Shown here: positions 20,523 through 28,636 of the stretch, in pieces
Layout of the letters: every line of letters begins with the position of its first letter
How positions within the stretch are numbered: the stretch's first letter is position 1
Source of the DNA: Scheffersomyces stipitis CBS 6054
Taxonomy: Eukaryota; Ascomycota; Pichiomycetes; Serinales; Debaryomycetaceae
Assembly (NCBI RefSeq): GCF_000209165.1
Contig: NC_009045.1
Span: 620,001-684,000, forward strand
Length of the DNA: 64,000 nt
Direction: 5' to 3'
Translations under genes and position numbers: made by a program
The notes under the pieces: model-generated
Told to the model about the DNA's origin: nothing
The model's input: the letters and a program-made list of their open reading frames with translations, nothing else
Database searches by the model: none

Positions 20523-20665
20523 GTCGTGGACCCCGAATCTAGTATAAAGAAACGGTGGTTATCCTCTCATCTCCTGCCAATTTGTTTCAACTGATTTTTA
20601 AAATTATCACGTGATCAAAGATGAGATGCCCTACCTTTTTTTTGATCGGAAGTTGAAAAGGAACG
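20523..20665. promoter_or_regulatory. Divergent ribosome-biogenesis promoter (ESF2/RIX7) with PAC motifs and CACGTG
   Basis: Only 143 bp separates the two upstream start codons. It contains two PAC cores, GATGAG at 20620-20625 and its reverse complement CTCATC at 20566-20571. The E-box palindrome ATCACGTGAT lies at 20606-20615 and an RRPE-like TTTTTAAAATT at about 20595-20605. PAC and RRPE drive ribosome-biogenesis genes in yeasts, and CACGTG binds Cbf1-type factors, so co-regulation of both genes is a reasonable inference. Confidence 0.7.
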
Positions 20666-23194
20666 ATGCATCAATTATCCGTCCAAGAGCCAAAGATGTC
20701 TAAGAAACGGCCTGTGACGAATAGCCTTGACGTGAAGATATACGAGTTAATTTGTGAATTGCTCGATGAGACTACAGCTGAAAATTTGAAGAGCTTACCT
20801 CAATCTGATGACAACATCTCATACATTGCACTCGCCAAAGATATTACTATTTCCCAGGCACTTGATTATGTTCAGTCTAAGGACTATAAACTAAAGAGGA
20901 TAAAGAAGAATTTGTTGGAAAAGTCAATAATAGCGTCTCTTCAAACACTACGAACTGAAGAGGAAGAGACTATGGGGACAATTGATAGTTCAACAAAGAC
21001 AGATGATAGTGATGCCGAACTTTATGGTGAAGGTAGATTGATGGAAGTAAAAGATTCTAATTCATTGAACAAGTCTGTTGTAACTGCTTGGAAATTGAAT
21101 AATTCAATTGCAAAAAGTGAGTTAGCCAACGAAGTGCTTGATCCAAATGCAGAAGAGCTGGTAGAAGATGTTGCAAAACAATCGAAAAAGAGAACAAAAG
21201 ATTCATCCAAACAAGTTACTAAGAAACACAGGAGCAAAATAGATCATACTCCTCCAAGTTTAACATTGTCTTCCTTAGGTGGATTGGACAGTACGACTAC
21301 TCAACTAATGGAATTGATTGGGTTGCCTATCCTTCATCCGGAGATCTACACGTCTACTGGTGTAGAACCTCCTCGTGGTGTCTTGCTCTACGGTCCTCCT
21401 GGATGCGGTAAGACCACTATTGCCAATGCACTTGCTGGTGAATTGCAGGTCCCATTTATAAACATTTCAGCTCCATCTATAGTGTCTGGGATGTCTGGCG
21501 AATCAGAAAAAAAATTAAGGGAAATATTTGATGAAGCTAAAACGTTGGCGCCTTGCATCATCTTTATGGATGAAATTGATGCAATCACACCTAAAAGAGA
21601 TGGAGGTGCTCAGAGGGAAATGGAAAGGCGAATTGTTGCTCAATTATTGACTTTGATGGATGAATTATCGTTAGGCAAGACCGAAAAACCAGTGATTGTA
21701 GTAGGAGCTACTAATCGACCCGATTCGCTTGATGCTGCCTTGAGAAGAGCCGGCAGATTTGATAGAGAAATATGTCTCAATGTCCCTAACGAGGACGAAA
21801 GACTCTCGATATTGAAAAAGATGACCAGCAATATTAAGTTAGAAAATGGAGACTTCAATTTCCGAGAGTTAGCAAAAATGACTCCAGGATATGTAGGAGC
21901 TGATTTGAAGAGTTTGGTGACTGCTGCTGGAATTTCCGCAATAAAGAGAATATTCGAAAGTCTCAGTGAGCAGCAAGAGGAATTACTAGTTGCAGATTCC
22001 AATGCAAACAGTTTTGATTCAATGGATGTTGATAGTGCAACTTTCATTCCTGACAACCAGTCGCTCGTAAAATTTGAAGGAAAGACGGATACCGAAAAAT
22101 TATCTACGATTCAAAAGTTTTTAATTAAGCATCCCAACCCATTGAGCGACGAACAATTAAACCCATTAGCAATTTCTTATTCTGATTTCTTGGAAGCACT
22201 TCCAACGGTACAACCAACAGCCAAGAGGGAAGGATTTGCTACTGTACCAGATGTGACATGGAAGAGTGTCGGAGCCTTACACAAGGTGAGAATGGAGCTA
22301 CACATGTGTGTGGTTCAGCCTATTAAAAAACCAGAACTTTACTTAAAAGTTGGTATCACCGCCCCAGCCGGTGTCTTGATGTGGGGACCGCCAGGTTGTG
22401 GGAAGACATTATTAGCAAAAGCTGTCGCTAATGAATCTCGAGCTAATTTCATATCTATCAAGGGTCCAGAATTACTCAACAAGTACGTAGGTGAATCCGA
22501 GAGAGCAATTAGACAAGTCTTCCTGAGAGCAAGAGCTTCCATTCCGTGTATTATATTTTTTGATGAATTGGATGCTTTAGTTCCAAGAAGGGATGCATCT
22601 TTATCTGAATCTAGTTCACGAGTAGTGAACACATTACTTACCGAATTGGACGGGTTGAATGATCGAAAGGGTGTGTTTGTAATTGGAGCCACTAACAGAC
22701 CAGACATGATAGATCCTGCCATGTTGCGTCCCGGCAGATTGGACAAGACTTTGTATATCGAGCTCCCTTCTGCTGAAGAAAGACTTGAAATATTGAAAAC
22801 TCTTATTAATGCTAACAAGACCCCCGTAAGTGTTGACGTGGACTTGAATTCAATAGCAAATGATAACAGGTGCAGAAACTTCTCCGGTGCAGATTTGTCT
22901 TCTCTAGTAAGAGAAGCTGGAGTCTTAGCTCTTAAAAAGAAATTCTTTCAAAATCAAAAAATCGACGATTTGGATGCATCTGGCTACTACGAGAATGAAA
23001 ATGTTGATGACCAAGTGGAAGTGACTCAACAAGACTTTAATAGAGCCCTTTCCAATGTTCATCCCAGTGTGAGCGACAAAGATAGAATGAAATACGAAAA
23101 GTTAAACAAGAGAATGGGGTGGAGTGTTATCGAGGATTCTGAAGTTATAGAGCCAATAGAGCCTACAGCGAACACTCCAAATGCAAGTGTATAA
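20666..23194 (+). CDS. RIX7: AAA ATPase Rix7 (NVL homologue), pre-60S ribosome export
   Basis: This type II AAA ATPase of 842 aa (832 if translation starts at the second ATG, 20696; S. cerevisiae Rix7 is 837) releases assembly factors such as Nsa1 from nucleolar pre-60S particles. The N-terminal domain is followed by a basic stretch with a KKRTKDSSK-type nuclear signal. D1 has Walker A GPPGCGKTT and Walker B IIFMDEIDA (about residues 240-305). D2 has Walker A GPPGCGKTL and Walker B IIFFDELDAL (about 575-640). The C-terminal HPSVSDKDRMKYEKLNKRMGW block is typical of Rix7/NVL. A CTG codon at 22523-22525 falls at a polar position of D2 (after IRQVF), in line with CUG read as Ser. This is the last host gene before the transposon cluster and it transcribes towards it. 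Confidence 0.96.
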   Translation: MHQLSVQEPKMSKKRPVTNSLDVKIYELICELLDETTAENLKSLPQSDDNISYIALAKDITISQALDYVQSKDYKLKRIKKNLLEKSIIASLQTLRTEEEETMGTIDSSTKTDDSDAELYGEGRLMEVKDSNSLNKSVVTAWKLNNSIAKSELANEVLDPNAEELVEDVAKQSKKRTKDSSKQVTKKHRSKIDHTPPSLTLSSLGGLDSTTTQLMELIGLPILHPEIYTSTGVEPPRGVLLYGPPGCGKTTIANALAGELQVPFINISAPSIVSGMSGESEKKLREIFDEAKTLAPCIIFMDEIDAITPKRDGGAQREMERRIVAQLLTLMDELSLGKTEKPVIVVGATNRPDSLDAALRRAGRFDREICLNVPNEDERLSILKKMTSNIKLENGDFNFRELAKMTPGYVGADLKSLVTAAGISAIKRIFESLSEQQEELLVADSNANSFDSMDVDSATFIPDNQSLVKFEGKTDTEKLSTIQKFLIKHPNPLSDEQLNPLAISYSDFLEALPTVQPTAKREGFATVPDVTWKSVGALHKVRMELHMCVVQPIKKPELYLKVGITAPAGVLMWGPPGCGKTLLAKAVANESRANFISIKGPELLNKYVGESERAIRQVFLRARASIPCIIFFDELDALVPRRDASLSESSSRVVNTLLTELDGLNDRKGVFVIGATNRPDMIDPAMLRPGRLDKTLYIELPSAEERLEILKTLINANKTPVSVDVDLNSIANDNRCRNFSGADLSSLVREAGVLALKKKFFQNQKIDDLDASGYYENENVDDQVEVTQQDFNRALSNVHPSVSDKDRMKYEKLNKRMGWSVIEDSEVIEPIEPTANTPNASV

Positions 23195-23392
23195 TTGAAA
23201 TGTTCAAAGATTGCACTTACATTGTTGTTAACTGTTGAGGTTATATATTGTATTATAATATTTCACAATCGTTCAGGAAAGTATGTCCTTGAAAAGATCC
23301 ATTCTTTATCACCTAATCATAAAATAACAAACATTTTACATATACTATATACTCTTAAAATAGAAAGATAATGTAAAGTGGAAGGGGCAAAA

Positions 23393-23723
23393 GTAAACTT
23401 GAAATTGGAAATTTGGAGTAATCCAGCAATATTGTACTTTATGAAACGTAGAGTCCGAGGAATAATATCGGAGATAGGATAACGATGTTCAGTAACGCAC
23501 AAGACAGCTGGGCTGCTGTGTAGGCGGCACCGTAGGTTCCTGTTGGTATCAAAAGAAAATCTGTGGTACTTAAAGTTTGAATAAGTTTACTAGGCACATT
23601 TATAATTGGTTATGATTCATTGAAAATACTGTACGATTTTTTGCCCTCTTAAGCATCGCATTGGCTGAACAGTCATATAAAGACTTGAAGAACAACAATC
23701 TAACCCAACTCGTATATTAAACC
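23393..23723 (+). repeat. Degenerate LTR-C copy
   Basis: The segment beginning TTGAAATTGGAAATTTGGAG aligns by eye with the start of the better preserved LTR-C at 37181. Further matches follow (ACGCACA..., AAGTTT.., GATTCATT.GA) in the same order. The terminal TGTTGA and TCAACA are eroded, so the borders are approximate. Confidence 0.5.
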
Positions 23724-24046
23724 TTGCAACAGTTCCGCATATTTGTCAAGATTATCTATATTCATAGTTAAGATATTGGGTTGAGTATTTAAGGATAGTT
23801 TTCTTCCATACAGATATAAATGGAAGTAAGCCAAATCCTACCATAGGTTGATGTAATGTTAAATAGAAGTAAACCGAGCTGAGCTGATTTTCCGACAATT
23901 GCTTCTCTCTCGAGGACAATTTCCAATTCTCTAAAATATTTCAAAATCACAAATAAATTACTGCAAATTCTGTGCTTATAAGTGAAGCATTGGAATAACA
24001 ATAAAATACATTAACAGTTCAACAGTTTGACATTAACATTTCAACA
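23724..24046 (-). repeat. Degenerate 3' LTR-A of element A3
   Basis: Read on the minus strand, the segment follows LTR-A in order: the TGTTGAA start, the ATTCCAATGC..., the CTGCAAATT-type block, and the ATGGAAG-AAACTATCCTTAAAT block before the end. It is heavily diverged. TGTTGAA occurs twice at its 5' end (reverse complements at 24041-24046 and 24019-24024), a 22-bp tandem duplication. It closes the deleted element A3. Confidence 0.6.
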
Positions 24047-25529
24047 GTTTGGCCTTGCACCATGCCAGAGTTCAAACGGGGAGCGATTTTGGAAAACGGT
24101 GACCTGTTTTTTAGGAGAAATGCAGCATGATGGAGAGCATGCCGGAAAAGAGACCAAGGAAGGGAGGATGTAGTTATTATGGTAGACGCTTTATCAAGAT
24201 TTGAATCAATTGCTCTTTCATAGCGTCCATTTCGGTGTGAGTTACTAGGCACAGTAAGCCGAGCCTGGACACCCTCGGCCGCAAAGACGGAGGTGAGAGT
24301 CAGGTTGACGAAAGGGTGAACAATGTCATCATGAGAGATAACAATTTTGTCACCCGTAGTAGTATCAGCCAGGATGGAAAGAAGATTCTGAGTACAGTCA
24401 GGAACGTGAAGAACATTGAAGACACGGATCTTCTGGCCATGGAGTACAAACACAAGAGTACCACGACCGGCAATCGAGACAGGCTCGTGACCGGCGTTCA
24501 TGACAGAACCAGAGTGAGGAACGATGTCATGGAAGAGACTTCTATCTTTACAAATGTGGGTAGAAGCACCCGAATCAAAAATAAAGCTGGCAGAGGAAGA
24601 CGAAGCGAAAAGAGCATATTGATGGCGAGATGGGCATAGTAGGCGCCTGGATGTTCAAAGTCAGAGAGAGACCAACACCATCAACATCAGCTAGAGCATA
24701 ATGAGATGCTTGGACGGAAGTGTTGAAATTCGAAGAATTGATTCTATGCTTGTAACCTAATCGGAACATATAATTATATGTAGTGTAGGATTAAAACATA
24801 CAAATACGTTCCACTAGTCGTACCTTTGATTATGGAAGCATCCCTTACAGCCCGCCTCTATGCTTACCCGTAATGAAATTAGAGGCAGACTGAAGATAAG
24901 AATAGGGGAGATATAAGAATAAAAATAAGTTGGAGATAAGGGGCTGATAACAATAACATGCTAGGATTTTCTCTAAAATCAAAAGAATGGTTAGGTCATG
25001 AAATTGAATATCATCATCAAGAGTTAACTTTATCTTTTACGAACATATCCTTTTTCAACAAGGAACTATGCTTCTTCCGTTGTCTTCCCAGACGGCCAGG
25101 ACCAAAGCGATTAGCCACACGATGGAGTTCACTTTCACGATAAAGACCGGGGCACTTCTCAACCATTTGGCCACACCCATAGCAGTTGCAGTATTCAAGC
25201 TGCCAAATCGGGCCAGTACTCCTTACCTTGATAATGTTCCTGGTAACTGGACCAGAGGGAGAAGACAAAAGTAAGGGCATCATCCGACAAAGTGGACAAG
25301 AAGAGGTCAAAGAAAATGACAGGACAGTCTAACAAAGATTTCTTATCATGAAATCTAAAGAACCGCAGAACAGTGTCAAAAGATCGTCCATCAGCCGATA
25401 TTCATTAATGAAAAGGTGTCTGAAAGATAGAACAACAATGCCTTACAAGTCAGTGGCTCGGCATAGTACTGATGAAACGAATCAAGCTTCTCGACAGCCA
25501 TAAGAGCTTTTCATGAGTAGCAGCAGGAT
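24047..25529 (-). pseudogene. Deleted gag-pol remnant of family A (element A3)
   Basis: On the minus strand this carries pieces of the family A polyprotein. In order they are a gag segment with a damaged CCHC knuckle (CNCYGCGQMVEKC near 25190), then the protease region with the HICxDR-type motif, then the MNAGHEP...GRGTLVF block and an integrase segment (FVNLTLTS...ERAI) fused after an internal deletion that removes the HHCC and first catalytic Asp region. The N-terminal part of gag, reverse transcriptase and RNase H are absent: integrase sequence runs directly into the 3' LTR at about 24046. Stops and frameshifts are present. A solo LTR-D (24721-25060) interrupts it. Confidence 0.8.
24721..25060 (+). 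repeat. Solo LTR-D (340 bp)
   Basis: The segment starts TGTTGAAATTC and ends TTTTTCAACA. It interrupts the minus-strand gag sequence of element A3. Flanking bases GGAAG (left) and AGGAA (right) share GGAA but are not a clean 5-bp duplication. It contains a potential hairpin (GCCCGCCTC...GAGGCAGAC). The same sequence occurs, broken and partly inverted, at 35992-36394, which defines it as a repeat family. Confidence 0.75.
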
Positions 25530-25926
25530 TGTTGAACTGTTTGCTTTGGAAGCTCAGTAGATTGAATCGGATTATTCATAATGTAGGACAGTATATTGAT
25601 TAACTTATTTAAGATAGATAATTTCCATATAGAAGAAGAAAAGTTATAGACAGTTAGAAAGGAGAAGGGGGGGTCTTAAAGACCCCCTTAAATAGATTCC
25701 AATCCTACTATAGGCTGACGCCACATTAGGATGAAATGAGGCAAGATTAGCAATTTTAGATTAATTAAACATAATCGTTTCTTATTGGTAGATGATATCT
25801 TATCATCTTTATGTGTGGCACAATTATGTCTAAATGGCTGCAAATCCTGCACTTGTAAAGTTCACGCATTGGATTAAAAATAGAATATAGAATATGCTTT
25901 TAGATTTGATATCAGCATGTTCAACA
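25530..25926 (-). repeat. 5' LTR-A of element A3 (397 bp)
   Basis: Read on the minus strand it starts TGTTGAACATGCTGATATC and ends with the LTR-A tail ...CTTCCAAAGCAAACAGTTCAACA, including the internal ATG for gag and the CCTTCTCCTTTCTAACT block. It has a single copy of the TGTTGAA start unit, unlike element A1. No primer-binding site follows it: gag sequence lacking its N-terminus is joined directly. Confidence 0.85.
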
Positions 25927-26043
25927 AGGATCACGAATACAGGACTGCAAGTATTCGAAGTATTCATCAGCATCTCTGGGACAGGTGATCGCAAATTTTT
26001 CTTGAACAGCTTTCCTAGCTACAACACGAGAGTGTGCTCCGTG
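25927..26043. other. 117-bp remnant between two LTR-A copies
   Basis: This short segment lies between the A3 5' LTR and the next LTR-A. On the minus strand one frame is open throughout (ARKAVQEKFAITCPRDADEY...), but I cannot match it to a family. It may be leftover gag or host DNA. Confidence 0.3.
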
Positions 26044-26439
26044 TGTTGAACTGTTCTCTTTGGATGTTGAACAGTTTGCTTCGGAAGCTCAGCAGTTGCA
26101 TAGGATTGTCTAAACTCGTAGTTAAGATAACGTATTAGAAACTTATTTAGTATAGTAATTTTCCATATATAAGAAGAAAAGTTGTAGAAGATTAGGAAAG
26201 AGAAGGGGAGAAGACCTCCTTAAATAGATCCCAAATACAGTCACAGTCTGACAATGAGCGATATGAGCAATTTCAATTTGATTGATCATAAATGTATCTT
26301 ATTGGAAGATGTTAATGTGAGGCACAATTATGTCTAAATGGCTGCAAATCCTGCATTCATAAACTTTACGCATTGGATTATAATTAGAATATAGAATATG
26401 CCTTTAGTTTTAATAGCAGCACATTCCACATATTCAACA
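26044..26439 (-). repeat. Solo LTR-A (about 396 bp)
   Basis: On the minus strand it begins TGTTGAATATGTGG and ends with two successive copies of the terminal motif (CCGAAGCAAACTGTTCAACA then CCAAAGAGAACAGTTCAACA), so the LTR end is either 26065 or 26044. It is moderately diverged from A1. Flanks CCGTG and GAATC do not form a target duplication. It abuts the truncated element X. Confidence 0.75.
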
Positions 26440-27136
26440 GAATCATCAGCCAGGGCACCATCATCAGCCAGCTTACTAGCAACAGGCAGGACAACGTCAT
26501 CAATTACCGTACCGTTATCAACAATGGTATCGTCATCAGCCATGGCAGCGTCATTGGCCATGGCCACATCATCAGACAGAAGATCAGAAACAGGCAGCAA
26601 CATAGAACGAACACGAATAGGTGGGGCAGACACACCCCCAGGAAAGGACACAGAGATAGACAGGATAGGCATAGACACGGTAGACAGGATAGGCATAGAC
26701 ACGGTAGACAGGATAGGCATAGACACGGTAGACAGGATAGGCATAGACACGGTAGACAAGGTAGACACGGTAGACAGGATAGGCATAGACACGGTAGACA
26801 GGATAGGCATAGACACGGTAGACAAGGTAGACACGGTAGAGAAGCAAAGGGGAACAACAGTTCGTTGAACGTTACAGCATTAGAACAAACAACTTTGCGA
26901 GAGTGCATTTCATAGATGAGATAAGCACGGCGAGATCCATCGTAACCTAACATCACCCCAGTGATGGCCCTTTCAGAAAACTTCAGTGGACGGTGAGATT
27001 CAGGGATATGGGCATAAGCAGCACATCCATAAGGACGGAGGTGCGCAATAACGGGGCGGATCTGGAACCAACGCTCATACGGAGACACGAACGGTGCTTG
27101 TAGCAGGGGTTGACGATTAATAAGATAGGCAGCACA
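26440..27136 (-). pseudogene. Element X, 3' preserved part: integrase C-terminus and linker
   Basis: The minus strand encodes the end of a copia-type integrase (SPYERWFQIRPVIAHLRPYGCAAYAHIPE, then GVMLGYDGSRRAYLIYE and HSRKVVCSNAVTFNE), followed by a linker containing a 24-bp tandem repeat. Beyond the repeat another frame continues with acidic Asp/Ala-rich sequence, so a frame change has occurred within or next to the repeat. Reverse transcriptase and RNase H are missing: the fragment ends at a solo LTR-A. The N-terminal portion of the element lies at 27610-28234 and 34598-35161. Confidence 0.8.
26655..26845. repeat. 24-bp minisatellite in the element X linker
   Basis: Units of GACAGGATAGGCATAGACACGGTA (plus strand), plus shortened 12-bp forms (GACAAGGTAGACACGGTA type), repeat about eight times with near identity. 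Because the unit length is a multiple of three, all three minus-strand frames stay open, giving repeats such as VSMPILST, CLSCLPCL and YPVYRVYA. High identity between units indicates recent expansion. Confidence 0.9.
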
Positions 27137-27604
27137 TGTTGAAGTTCAGAAGCATTCATAGTGTCTTACGTGTAATAATTGTTAACAGTAAAGGTAGAAC
27201 TTGTAAGTTGTTCTTGTTATCGTTATTAAAACATTTAGAAAGTCTATCTAACTCTAAGGGGATACCACCCTTATTTATGTTGTTGTCTCACACTCACATG
27301 CTCCATGTGATTCTTGTTCAATATCTCATGGATCCTATTCTCTGCATCACGTTCATCTCATAGCTGTGGGGTTGAGACCTTTCTCCACATCTGTTTCCAT
27401 ATGTCCGTGTGGGGTTCTCCTATCATCTCTGTGTACCTGCCATTGTGTTTTCTATTACCACCATATCCTTATTATGATATATGATTTGCTCTCACAAGAG
27501 TTGCAGCCAAATCTATTAGATTATCAATATCCGGTATCTACGATATTTTCTAGATCAGGCATATTCATGCATTATCAAACTTTATCTAATACCGGATTTC
27601 AACA
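27137..27604 (-). repeat. Solo LTR-B (468 bp) with target duplication GCACA
   Basis: The segment has exact termini TGTTGAAG...TTTCAACA and the same length as both LTRs of element B1. It is flanked by GCACA at 27132-27136 and again at 27605-27609, a clean 5-bp target-site duplication. It sits in the integrase region of element X, whose coding sequence resumes in frame on the other side. It is therefore an insertion of a B element later reduced to a solo LTR by LTR-LTR recombination. On the minus strand its tail contains the ATG for a B-type gag (MNASELQ). Confidence 0.93.
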
Positions 27605-27609
27605 GCACA

Positions 27610-28234
27610 GACGACAGCATACGGCAAGAACACAGCAGGCACCGAACCATGAGTCAGAAGGGTGCGGGCTTTATCAAGAATGGTACGAATAGCACGTTCA
27701 GCGGTGCCATTCTGATGAGAATTATAAGGCACCGTTCTCTGATGAGAAATCCCTTCGTCCTGAAGGAATTTGGTCAACGTGGAGTTGACATACTCACCCC
27801 CATTATCAGTACGAATACCACCGACACGATATCCACCACGAGTGGAGAAGAAACAATGAAAGAGCTTGATGTGTCGAATCAATTGAGCGGAGACTTCGGA
27901 CTTCTGTGCAATGGGGATTACCCATTTGAACTTGGTGAAGTCATCAACAATGATAAGAAAGTACTTCTCAGGAGGGTAGGAGGATTTCGGGAAGTGAGGA
28001 CCTGAAACATCAGAGTGAAGTAACTGTAAGGGAGCGGTGGTGACCGTAGCGATGGAAGACTTAGGAACATGACGAGTGCGCTTTGCGACACTGCAACTTT
28101 CACATGCTGCAGGCAGATAAGAAGCTAGATCATATTGAGAGATGATCGTCTTTTCCAATGCGGCATGAGGGTGACCTAGGCGATCATGAAGTACAGATAA
28201 AGCATGAACAGGAGCAGGAGGACGAACAAGTGAA
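27610..28234 (-). pseudogene. Element X, integrase core fragment
   Basis: The minus strand encodes the zinc-finger end (ACESCSVAKRTRHVPK) and the catalytic core of a copia integrase. Visible motifs are LHSDVSGPH with the first Asp, IRTDNGGEYVN with the second, and NGTAERAIRTILDKART with the Glu. The HHCC histidine part (LHDRLGHPH) lies at its upper end. Sequence is well preserved. It is cut at 28234 by the insertion of element A1 and at 27609 by a solo LTR-B. Confidence 0.88.
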
Positions 28235-28636
28235 TGTTGAATATGTTGAATATGCTGATATCAAACCTAAAAGCATATTCTATATTCTATTTTTAATCCA
28301 ATGCGTAAACTTTATGAATGCAGGATTTGCAGCCATTCAGACATAATTGTGCACAGTAATGTGATAAGATAACATCTACCAATGAGAATCAATTATGTCC
28401 GACTAACCTGAAATTCTGGTCATGTCGTTTCATTTCCTCCTGATGAGGGGTCAGCCTGTGATTGTATTTGGCATCTATATAAGGGGGTCTTACTCCCCCT
28501 TCTCCTTTCTAACTTTCTATAACTTTTCTTCTTCTATATGGAAATTATCTATCTTAAATAAGTTAATCAATATACTGTCCTACATTATGAATAATCCGAT
28601 TCAATCTACTGAGCTTCCAAAGCAAACAGTTCAACA
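28235..28636 (+). repeat. 5' LTR of A1 (402 bp)
   Basis: The LTR starts TGTTGAATATGTTGAATATGC and ends CAGTTCAACA. A TATA box (TATATAAG, 28476-28483) lies within it, and the gag ATG at 28587 is inside its last 50 bp. The first nine bases TGTTGAATA are present twice in tandem, whereas the other LTR-A copies in this cluster have one. Confidence 0.95.
28476..28483 (+). promoter_or_regulatory. TATA box in the A1 LTR
   Basis: TATATAAG lies about 110 bp before the gag ATG, followed by a G-run and a pyrimidine-rich stretch. This is the expected place for the element's promoter, with transcription starting further downstream in the LTR (the R region). Confidence 0.6.

Noticed and set aside
26655..26845. 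CRISPR-like array
   Set aside because: The units are contiguous tandem repeats without unique spacers, in a eukaryotic genome.
26334..26868. Several overlapping open frames (VSMPILST, YPVYRVYA and RIGIDTVD repeats) as repeat proteins
   Set aside because: They are different readings of the same 24-bp minisatellite inside element X; only the integrase-linked sequence has coding support.
28422..28586. N-terminal extension of the A1 polyprotein (55 codons before the LTR ATG)
   Set aside because: It lies in the LTR across the TATA box and upstream of the expected transcript start; the homologous A2 and 3' LTRs carry it only because the LTR is repeated.
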